Below the pieces are notes generated by a model. The model was not told where the DNA came from and searched no databases. It saw only the letters and a program-made list of their open reading frames with translations. A stretch of 5,940 nucleotides of DNA from contig CAMATS010000156.1 in assembly GCA_945861195.1 (NCBI GenBank), forward strand, positions 1 through 5,940, in the 5' to 3' direction. The DNA comes from Rhodoferax sp. OV413. GTDB lineage: Bacteria > Pseudomonadota > Gammaproteobacteria > Burkholderiales > Burkholderiaceae_C. Below, piece by piece: positions 1 to 5,940 of this stretch; the stretch's first letter is position 1; every line of letters begins with the position of its first letter. Position numbers and translations under genes: made by a program.

Positions 1-24
1 TGGGGTGTCGTCGGGGTCTGCCAT
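1..24 (-). CDS. possible start of a further gene, cut by the window edge
   Basis: An ATG on the minus strand at 24-22 opens a frame that stays open to the edge and reads MADPDDTP. It lies 50 bases downstream of the response regulator stop, in the same direction, so it could be a third gene of the regulatory unit. The only ribosome-site candidate, AGG at 29-27, sits two bases from the ATG, which is too close to be convincing. Eight codons are too few to identify a product or to be sure that it is coding. Confidence 0.25.
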
Positions 25-74
25 AGCCTAATTTTGGCAGAGCGCACTGGCAGGGGCCGCAGCCCCACGCGGGT

Positions 75-1049
75 TCAGCCCTCAAACTGCGGGTGCAGTT
101 GGCGGATGCGCCGCATCGCCATGCCAGCGGCAGCGGTGCGGGTTTCCACTCCGAGTTTGACGTAGACCCGCTCCAAGTGCTTTTTGACCGTCATCGGACT
201 GGCACCCAATATTTCACCGATGTCGCGGTTGGTCTTGCCCTTGACCAGCCAGTACAGCACCTCGGCCTCGCGCGGTGTCAGCTTGAAACTCAGCGACATG
301 GCCTCGATCACACTTTCGTCAGACACCTCGCGCATGATGATCAGCCAGTCACCACCGCCCTCGGAGTCGCCGATTTGCTGGTGCAGACGAAAACTCAGGC
401 GCTTCGGACCCTGCTCGATGCTCAGGGGCGGCGGCTCTACCGAGGGCTGCGGGTCGGTGGCATGCTCCTTGAGCCAGTCCAGCACTGCCTGGGGCGTGCG
501 CGGCGCCTCGGTGCCGCAATAACGCAGCAACAGTTCGCGCGCCAGCGAGGTCTGCCACATCAGCCGGCCGTCAATCAGCCGCACCGTGATGCTGGCGTAG
601 CCAAAGGCATCCAGCGCATTGCGGGCCTGGCGCTTTTCACGCGCGCCTTGCAAATGCACGGCCATCCGGGCCAACACCTCCTTGGGCCGGATCGGCTTGG
701 TCACATAGTCCACACCACCAGCTTCGAGTGCCGCTACCAGGTGCTCGGTGTCGGTCAGCCCGGTCATGAAGATGATCGGTATGTGCGCGGTGCGCGGCGC
801 CGCCTTGAGCCGGCGCGCCACCTCGAAACCGTCGATGCCGGGCATCATCGCGTCGAGCAGCACCATGTCCGGTAGCACCTGCCCGGTGCGCTGCAGAGCT
901 GACTCGCCACCAGTGGCCACCAACACCGTGTAGCCAGATTCATCCAGAGCGTCATGCAGCACCGCCAGGTTGTCGGGCACATCATCCACGATGAGCACCA
1001 CATCGCTGTGCGTCCGGTCCAGCGTCTGGTCCAAATTGAGGGCTGGCAC
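75..1049 (-). CDS. response regulator: receiver, PAS-like middle domain, LuxR/NarL-type DNA-binding domain
   Basis: This is a 324-residue cytoplasmic transcription factor and probable output of the sensor kinase encoded just upstream. The N-terminal receiver (about 17-137) has the acidic pair D22/D23, phosphoacceptor D66 in LLDAMMPGIDG, switch residue T96 and conserved K118. The C-terminal helix-turn-helix (about 255-318) shows the LuxR/NarL signature LTPREAEVLYWLVKGKTNRDI followed by MTVKKHLERVYVKLGV. Between them, residues 147-245 have a PAS-like look (a GYASITVRLIDGRLMW strand pattern, ending WLIIMREVSDES), which I cannot assign firmly; ordinary NarL-type regulators of about 210 residues lack this insert. 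The start is GTG at 1049, one base after the kinase TAA, with AGGA at 1063-1060 ten bases upstream, so the two are almost certainly co-transcribed and translationally coupled. No in-frame ATG precedes the receiver. Likely targets are the kinase-ureA intergenic palindromes; that is inference from location. Confidence 0.93.
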   Translation of the reverse strand: MPALNLDQTLDRTHSDVVLIVDDVPDNLAVLHDALDESGYTVLVATGGESALQRTGQVLPDMVLLDAMMPGIDGFEVARRLKAAPRTAHIPIIFMTGLTDTEHLVAALEAGGVDYVTKPIRPKEVLARMAVHLQGAREKRQARNALDAFGYASITVRLIDGRLMWQTSLARELLLRYCGTEAPRTPQAVLDWLKEHATDPQPSVEPPPLSIEQGPKRLSFRLHQQIGDSEGGGDWLIIMREVSDESVIEAMSLSFKLTPREAEVLYWLVKGKTNRDIGEILGASPMTVKKHLERVYVKLGVETRTAAAGMAMRRIRQLHPQFEG

Positions 1050-1050
1050 T

Positions 1051-4000
1051 TTAAGCCGATCCTGGGTCGAGCGCGAGCGGCTGTGTACCGCGCAGCTCTC
1101 CGAGCTGCTGGGCCATGACCTCGAACTGGAACTGTTGGGCCAAGGCGCGCATTCGGATGACGAATGGTTGGCAGCCGGGTTGGTCGCGCTCGATTTGCGC
1201 CAGCTTGTTCAGAATGCCGCGGTAAAAGCCCAGCTCGGCAGCCTCAAGCAGCGCTGCTAACGCGGGCGCTGCCGGCAGGGCTTCAATCGGCACCGGTGCA
1301 GCCACAGGCCCAGCCGGCGCTGCCTCAAGCCATTGCAGGCCAAGCCGGCTCTCGAGCCAGTCGAGCAGTTCGCTGTGGCGCAGGGGCTTGAGGATGAAAT
1401 CGTCTGCCAGTAGAGCGACATCGTTGTCCAGCCCCTTGTCAAAGGCGTTGGCCGAGACCACCGCTACCAAAATCCGCTCAGCCCCGGGGAGCTTGCGCAG
1501 GCGCCGAATGGTCTCCCAGCCATCAATGCCAGGCATGGCCAAGTCCACCAAGACCACATCGGGGCGGTAACCAGTGGCCAGCACATCCAAAGCATCGTGC
1601 CCGCTGGCTGCCAAGCGCAGCTCAAAACCCAAGGGCTGCAGAAAGCGCAGCAGCAGCTCGCGGTCGGCCGCCTCGTTGTCCACCACCAGCAGGCGCCGGC
1701 GCAAGCCAGAATAGGCCAGCCGGGCTCTCTTGGGCGCAGAGCCGATCCATGCGCCAGGCAGCCCAGGGCTGCGGTGGACTTCGGGCAAAAAAAGCTTAAC
1801 CCGAAACACCGAGCCTTGGCCCGGCACGCTGTTCAGCGTCAGTTCCCCACCCATCAGATCGGTCAGCATTTTGGCTATCGTCAGTCCGAGCCCCGCGCCG
1901 GCTACGCCGACCTGGGGCGCCAGGCTTCGGTTGAAAGGCTCAAAAATGCGCGCCTGCTCTTCTGCACAGATGCCGGGGCCGGTGTCATCGATCTCGATCA
2001 CCGCCATTTCTCGTGCATAGCGCACCCGAAAAACCACCCTCCCCTGTGCTGTGTACTTGATGGCATTGCCCAGCAGATTGATCAGGATCTGACGCACTCT
2101 TTTTTCGTCAGCGCGAACAATCAGTGGCAGAGCACCCTGTACCTCGAAAGCAAATGCCAGGCCCTTGGCCTGTGCCTGCCACTCAAACATGTCCGCCACC
2201 TCTTGCATCAGGCTGTCAAATTGCATGGGGCGCAGTTTGAGCGTGAGCTTGCCGCTTTCGATTTGTGCGATATCGAGCGTGCCCTCAATCAGCGACAGCA
2301 GGTGCTCACCACCACGGCGTATCACGGCTACAGCTTGGCGGCGGTGCGGGGGGATGTTGACATCCTCTCCCATGAGTTGCGCATAACCCAAAATGCTGTT
2401 GAGCGGTGTGCGCAGTTCGTGGCTGATAGTGCTGATGTACCGGCTCTTGGCCTGGTTGGCAAGGTCTGCAGTCGCGCGTGCTCGCTCTGCGATTTGTCGC
2501 GCCGACTGTAGTTCGGCGTCGGTCTGTTGGTGGGACTCAATCTCGCGCATCAGCAAATGGGTTTGCCGGTTTGATTCTTGCTGCGCCACCTGCCGGCTTT
2601 TGTGTGCCAACACCACCCACCAGGCCACCAGACCAGCGATCACCAGCAAAGCGAAGTACGCCTTGACAAAGCCAGCGGCGATGGCCTGTGACATTTGCCG
2701 CGCCTCGTTGGCTTGGCCGGCCAGCGCAGCCAAGCTGCGGCTCTCTTGCTGATAGAGCAGCCCAAAAACGGCGGCCAAAACCGGGGCAATGACCAACATC
2801 AGCAGTAAAAAATGTCCTAAACCGCGCCCCAGGGGGGGCAACAAGAGCTCCGGCAACAGGCGCCGCAAAGCCGCCGCCCATTGCGCCCCCAGGGTAGCGT
2901 GCGGCTTGCAAAGGTCACCGCAGCGAGCGTCAAGCGTGCAGCAAAGCGAGCAGATAGAACCCAGGTAGGCCGGACAGTGGGCCAGGTCGGGGCCTTCGTA
3001 ATCGCGTTCGCAAATCACACAGGTCTGCGTCACATCCGGCGCGCGGGCTTGGCCTGCAAATGCGCCCTCCGCTGCACACTGTCGCACGGGCGCAGGCGCG
3101 GGCTCAGGCAGCGGCGCCACGCGGGCAAGGTAATAGCGCGAGCCGGTCGCCCAAGCGATCAAGGGTGCCGCGATCAGCGCGGTGACCAGCGCGATCACGG
3201 CTGAGAAGGCTTGGGCCAGCGGCCCGAACGCACCCAAGTGCGCCGCCACCGACAGCAGCGATGCCAGCAACATGGCACCCACCCCTACCGGGTTGATGTC
3301 GTACAAGTAGGCGCGCTTGAATTCAATACCCGGCGGCGACAAGCCCAACGGTTTGTTGATCACCAGATCAGCCACCACGGCCATCATCCAGGCAATGGCG
3401 ATATTGGAGAACAGGCCGAGCACATCGCCCAAGGCCTCGAAGACGCTCATCTCCATGAGCATGAAAGCGATCGCCGTGTTGACAACCACCCACACCACCC
3501 GACCCGGGTGGCTGTGTGTGAGCCGAGAGAAAAAATTGGACCAGGCCAGCGAGCCGGCATAGGCGTTGGTGACATTGATTTTGATCTGTGACACCACCAC
3601 CAGCAGCGCGGTAGCCACCACTGCCCAGCCGTAGTGCGGAAACACGTACTCGTAGGCGGCCAGGTACATCTGGTTGGGGTCCACGGCGCGTTCCACCGGC
3701 ACCGCATGGCTGATGGCCAGGTAAGCCAGCAGGGCGCCGCCCAGCATCTTGAGCACGCCCAGCACCACCCAGCCCGGCCCTCCGGCCAGCACTGCCAGCC
3801 ACCAGCGCCAGCGGGTGGCTGGCGTCTGCGCCGGCATGAAGCGAAGGTAGTCGGCCTGCTCGCCCATCTGGGTGATCAGGGCAATGCCTACCGTCAAAGC
3901 CGCCCCAAACAGGTGCAAATCGAAACCGACCGCCGCGGCCTGCTCACCTTTGTAGTGCACCACACCAGCCAACGCACCGGGATCAAGCACCGCCACAAAG

Positions 4001-4617
4001 CCATAAGGCACCAGCAGCAGCACCAACCACAGCGGCTGCGTCCAAAGCTGTAAGCGGCTGATGGCGGACACGCCATGGGTCACGAGCGGAATCACCACCA
4101 AGGCGCACACCAAATAACCCCAGCGCGGCGGAATGCCCAGCGCCAGCTCCAGCGCATAGGCCATCACCGCTGCCTCGAGGGCAAAGAAGATGAAGGTAAA
4201 CGAGGCGTAGATCAGCGAGGTGAGCGTGGAGCCTATGTAACCAAAGCCGGCGCCACGGGTGAGCAAATCCATGTCCAGCCCATAGCGCGCTGCATAAATG
4301 CTGATCGGCAGGCCGGCAAGAAAGATGATCAGGCCGGTGGTCAGAATGGCCCACAGTGCATTGGTAAAGCCGTACTGCACCAGCAAAGTGGCACCGACTG
4401 CCTCCAGAATCAGAAAACTCGCCGCACCGAAGGCGGTGTTGGCGACGCGCCAGTGTGACCACTTGCGAAACCGCTGCGGGGTAAAGCGCAGAGCATAGTC
4501 TTCGAGGGTTTCGCTGCCGACCCAGGCGTTGTAATTGCGCCGTACCAAGGTGATCCGCTGGGGCGCCGCAGGCGGGGCAGGGTCAAGGGCGCTGGGGAAG
4601 GCATCAAGGGTCACCAT
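1051..4617 (-). CDS. NCS1 permease-fused hybrid sensor histidine kinase
   Basis: This 1188-residue inner-membrane protein joins a transporter to a two-component sensor. Residues 20-495 are a full NCS1-type permease (nucleobase, hydantoin and allantoin symporters, LeuT fold). About 12 hydrophobic helices start at NTAFGAASFLILEAVGATLL (60-79), with the family-like GEQADYLRF after helix 6 and VTNAYAGSLAWSN in helix 8. Residues 533-570 hold eight cysteines. Two more helices follow (about 602-622 and 653-670) with a 30-residue loop between them, then a coiled linker (672-725). The kinase core has H733 in ISHELRTPLN, N-box N847/N851, G1 DTGPGI (878-883) and G2 GAGLGL (907-912). The receiver (974-1092) has D980/E982, phosphoacceptor D1025, S1055 and K1077. 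The helical tail (1112-1178) contains no His, so it is not an Hpt domain. The architecture is analogous to CbrA, where an SLC5 transporter domain is fused to a kinase. The ATG at 4617 lacks a Shine-Dalgarno site; GTG at 4614 is an alternative. The gene is divergent from urease, which suggests sensing of a urea-yielding nitrogen compound. The ligand, and whether it still transports, are unknown. Confidence 0.93.
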   Translation of the reverse strand: MVTLDAFPSALDPAPPAAPQRITLVRRNYNAWVGSETLEDYALRFTPQRFRKWSHWRVANTAFGAASFLILEAVGATLLVQYGFTNALWAILTTGLIIFLAGLPISIYAARYGLDMDLLTRGAGFGYIGSTLTSLIYASFTFIFFALEAAVMAYALELALGIPPRWGYLVCALVVIPLVTHGVSAISRLQLWTQPLWLVLLLVPYGFVAVLDPGALAGVVHYKGEQAAAVGFDLHLFGAALTVGIALITQMGEQADYLRFMPAQTPATRWRWWLAVLAGGPGWVVLGVLKMLGGALLAYLAISHAVPVERAVDPNQMYLAAYEYVFPHYGWAVVATALLVVVSQIKINVTNAYAGSLAWSNFFSRLTHSHPGRVVWVVVNTAIAFMLMEMSVFEALGDVLGLFSNIAIAWMMAVVADLVINKPLGLSPPGIEFKRAYLYDINPVGVGAMLLASLLSVAAHLGAFGPLAQAFSAVIALVTALIAAPLIAWATGSRYYLARVAPLPEPAPAPVRQCAAEGAFAGQARAPDVTQTCVICERDYEGPDLAHCPAYLGSICSLCCTLDARCGDLCKPHATLGAQWAAALRRLLPELLLPPLGRGLGHFLLLMLVIAPVLAAVFGLLYQQESRSLAALAGQANEARQMSQAIAAGFVKAYFALLVIAGLVAWWVVLAHKSRQVAQQESNRQTHLLMREIESHQQTDAELQSARQIAERARATADLANQAKSRYISTISHELRTPLNSILGYAQLMGEDVNIPPHRRQAVAVIRRGGEHLLSLIEGTLDIAQIESGKLTLKLRPMQFDSLMQEVADMFEWQAQAKGLAFAFEVQGALPLIVRADEKRVRQILINLLGNAIKYTAQGRVVFRVRYAREMAVIEIDDTGPGICAEEQARIFEPFNRSLAPQVGVAGAGLGLTIAKMLTDLMGGELTLNSVPGQGSVFRVKLFLPEVHRSPGLPGAWIGSAPKRARLAYSGLRRRLLVVDNEAADRELLLRFLQPLGFELRLAASGHDALDVLATGYRPDVVLVDLAMPGIDGWETIRRLRKLPGAERILVAVVSANAFDKGLDNDVALLADDFILKPLRHSELLDWLESRLGLQWLEAAPAGPVAAPVPIEALPAAPALAALLEAAELGFYRGILNKLAQIERDQPGCQPFVIRMRALAQQFQFEVMAQQLGELRGTQPLALDPGSA
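2908..3021 (-). other. cysteine-rich (putative metal- or cluster-binding) module inside the sensor kinase
   Basis: Residues 533-570 of the kinase carry C533-x2-C536-x11-C548-x7-C556-x2-C559-C560-x5-C566-x3-C570, with a further C514 in the Pro/Ala-rich linker before it and H547 and H573 as extra potential ligands. The permease has an even helix count, so this segment should lie in the cytoplasm between the transporter domain and the two-helix hairpin. The paired CxxC and CxxxC spacing resembles zinc-binding folds with two sites; the second half, ending CKP, also recalls a ferredoxin-like cluster motif. The cysteines are seen; metal binding is inference. Confidence 0.6.
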
Positions 4618-4626
4618 GGCATGGTG
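4612..4626. promoter_or_regulatory. 15-bp palindrome overlapping the kinase start codon
   Basis: CACCATG-G-CATGGTG is a perfect inverted repeat with 7-base arms around one central base, spanning the ATG of the kinase (4617-4615). A bound protein here would block or adjust expression of the kinase and regulator, which suggests autoregulation. Part of it is constrained by the start codon and by the codons for Val-Thr, so its symmetry may be partly coincidental. Confidence 0.4.
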
Positions 4627-4640
4627 CAGGTTTCATGCCA
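4625..4640 (-). promoter_or_regulatory. weaker sigma-54-like element facing the kinase gene
   Basis: Read on the minus strand, TGGCATG (4640-4634), four bases, then CTGCA (4629-4625) matches the -24/-12 consensus at GG and GC with correct spacing and one mismatch (C for T in the -12 box). The predicted start is near 4614, at or just after the annotated ATG, so it would only make sense if translation starts at the GTG at 4614 or the transcription start is shifted. The match could simply reflect the palindromic TGGCATG repeats. Confidence 0.22.
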
Positions 4641-4647
4641 CGGCATG
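4634..4647. promoter_or_regulatory. 14-bp palindrome in the divergent promoter region
   Basis: CATGCC-AC-GGCATG is a perfect 6-base inverted repeat with a 2-base centre, lying wholly in non-coding DNA 20 bases before ureA. The two-base spacer resembles the 7-2-7 geometry used by NarL-family regulators, and the neighbouring response regulator has a NarL/LuxR-type helix-turn-helix. Its centre is about 21.5 bp, roughly two helical turns, from the centre of the palindrome at 4612-4626. It is a candidate operator; the binding protein is inferred. Confidence 0.45.
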
Positions 4648-4656
4648 GCTATTGCA
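4641..4656 (+). promoter_or_regulatory. candidate sigma-54-type (-24/-12) promoter for ureA
   Basis: The sequence GGCATG-N4-TTGCA (GG at 4642-4643, GC at 4654-4655) has the invariant GG and GC with the required spacing and differs from the TGGCAYR-N4-TTGCW consensus only in the first T. Transcription would begin near 4667, immediately at the ureA ATG (4668), implying a nearly leaderless message; this agrees with the absence of a Shine-Dalgarno site before ureA. It overlaps the palindrome at 4634-4647. No convincing sigma-70 -35/-10 pair was found. The consensus match is seen; use as a promoter is unproven. Confidence 0.35.
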
Positions 4657-4667
4657 TACACTTGGGC

Positions 4668-4970
4668 ATGGAACTTACACCCCGTGAAAAAGACAAATTG
4701 CTGCTGTTCACCGCCGCCCTGCTGGCCGAGCGGCGCAAGGCACGCGGCCTCAAGCTCAACTACCCCGAGGCCATGGCCCTGATCAGCGCCGCCGTGATGG
4801 AAGGCGCCCGCGACGGCAAGACCGTGGCCCAGCTGATGAGCGAAGGCCGCGCCGTGCTGACGCGTGACGACGTGATGGACGGCATCGCCGAGATGATTCC
4901 GGACATCCAGGTCGAAGCCACTTTCCCCGACGGCACCAAGCTCGTCACCGTGCACCAGCCGATTATTTGA
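4668..4970 (+). CDS. ureA: urease gamma subunit
   Basis: UreA is the small structural subunit of nickel urease, the cytoplasmic enzyme that hydrolyses urea to ammonia and carbamate. The product is 100 residues, the normal size for bacterial gamma subunits, and is recognisable along its whole length: MELTPREKDKLLLFTAALLA at the start, LKLNYPEAMALISA in the middle, then GKTVAQLM and VMDGIAEMIPDIQVEATFPD, ending VTVHQPII. An upstream in-frame ATG at 4635 would add 11 residues that do not look like UreA, so ATG 4668 is chosen. There is no clear Shine-Dalgarno sequence before it. It is the first gene of the plus-strand unit, 50 bases from the divergent sensor kinase. The accessory gene ureD, which often precedes ureA in proteobacteria, is not between them. 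The stop is TGA, 27 bases before ureB. Confidence 0.97.
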   Translation: MELTPREKDKLLLFTAALLAERRKARGLKLNYPEAMALISAAVMEGARDGKTVAQLMSEGRAVLTRDDVMDGIAEMIPDIQVEATFPDGTKLVTVHQPII

Positions 4971-4997
4971 GCCGGCCAGACAACAAGTGAGGCCAGC

Positions 4998-5302
4998 ATG
5001 ATTCCAGGCGAAATTCTCACCGACGGCCCCGAGCACGCTATCAACCCGGGCCGGCGCAGCCTGACCCTGGTGGTGCGCAACACCGCCGATCGGCCGATTC
5101 AGGTCGGCTCGCACTACCACTTTGCCGAGACCAATGGCGCGCTCGGTTTTGACCGCGACGCCGCCCGCGGCATGCGGCTGAACATTCCCTCCGGCGCGGC
5201 CGTGCGCTTTGAGCCGGGCCAGCTGCGCACGGTGGAGTTGGTGGACTACGCCGGGGACCGGCAGGTCTCTGGTTTTCGTGGCTTGGTGCAAGGGAAGCTT
5301 TG

Positions 5303-5303
<1 letters not shown>
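4998..5303 (+). CDS. ureB: urease beta subunit
   Basis: The product is 101 residues and is the beta subunit of urease, which packs with UreA and UreC in the (alpha-beta-gamma)3 enzyme. Family hallmarks are MIPGEILTDG at the N-terminus, the RNTADRPIQVGSHYHFAETN block at residues 28-47, then ALGFDRDAARGMRLNIPSGAAVRFEPG, and GDRQVSGFRG near the C-terminus. The start ATG has a good Shine-Dalgarno site, TGAGG at 4988-4992, five bases upstream. The stop TGA shares its last base with the ureC ATG, so ureB and ureC are translationally coupled. The length matches the free-standing beta subunit, with no fusion to gamma as seen in some epsilonproteobacteria. Confidence 0.97.

Positions 5304-5940
<637 letters not shown>

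Larger units (their letters stand above)
4618..4671 (+). repeat. three GGCATGG direct repeats spanning the divergent start region
   Basis: GGCATGG occurs at 4618-4624, 4642-4648 and 4665-4671, at 24- and 23-base intervals, with an inverted CATGCC at 4634-4639. The first copy touches the kinase start codon and the last contains the ureA ATG. The heptamer also occurs inside coding DNA (for example near 1532 and 5474), so it is not unique, but three regularly spaced copies in 54 bases stand out. The copies could be half-sites for a regulator. Confidence 0.4.

Noticed and set aside
53..66. GGGGC-CGCA-GCCCC hairpin after the response regulator as a terminator
   Set aside because: The stem has only five pairs and is not followed by a T-run on the minus strand, so it is not a convincing intrinsic terminator; chance hairpins are common at this GC content.
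93..875. 260-codon plus-strand open frame opposite the response regulator
   Set aside because: It is the antisense shadow of a gene with clear receiver and LuxR motifs; its product is rich in His, Arg and Gln with no recognisable domain, as expected from a GC-rich reverse complement.
1597..2511. 304-codon plus-strand open frame opposite the kinase core
   Set aside because: It lies over the HisKA/HATPase/receiver coding region, whose conserved motifs are intact on the other strand; the translated product shows no domain.
4632..4660. sigma-70 promoter for ureA (TTCATG as -35, CATACA as -10)
   Set aside because: The -35 hexamer matches the consensus at about half its positions and the -10 is equally poor; support is weaker than for the -24/-12-like element.
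4635..4667. upstream ATG start for ureA, adding 11 residues
   Set aside because: The added residues MPRHGYCIHLG do not resemble UreA, and starting at 4668 gives the standard MELTPREKDKLL terminus and 100-residue length.

Overview
The window looks like chromosomal DNA of a GC-rich betaproteobacterium, most likely Burkholderiales (Comamonadaceae-like). This rests on the base composition, the urease gene style and a long transporter-type hybrid kinase; no taxonomic marker is present, so the placement is an inference. Coding density is very high and no mobile elements, RNA genes or CRISPR repeats are visible.

Layout: the left 4.6 kb is a minus-strand two-gene signalling unit. A 1188-residue membrane hybrid sensor kinase (1051-4617) is followed after one base by a 324-residue response regulator with a LuxR/NarL-type helix-turn-helix (75-1049, GTG start). 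To the right, divergently transcribed on the plus strand, the urease structural genes begin: ureA (4668-4970), ureB (4998-5303) and the first 212 codons of ureC (5303 to the edge). The two units are separated by only 50 bases (4618-4667), and this strip with its flanks is crowded with palindromes and GGCATGG repeats. At the left edge (1-24, minus) there may be the first eight codons of another gene.

The kinase is the most interesting object. Its first ~495 residues form a complete 12-helix NCS1 (CodB/Mhp1-type nucleobase/hydantoin/allantoin) permease. This is followed by a cytoplasmic cysteine-rich module with eight Cys in 38 residues, a two-helix membrane hairpin, a coiled linker, HisKA and HATPase domains, a receiver, and an alpha-helical tail without a phosphotransfer histidine. 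The simplest reading is a transporter-derived receptor that senses a nitrogen compound (a purine, hydantoin, allantoin or urea-related ligand) and, through the co-transcribed regulator, controls the divergent urease operon and possibly itself. Divergence and domain content are seen directly; the ligand and the regulatory link are inferred.
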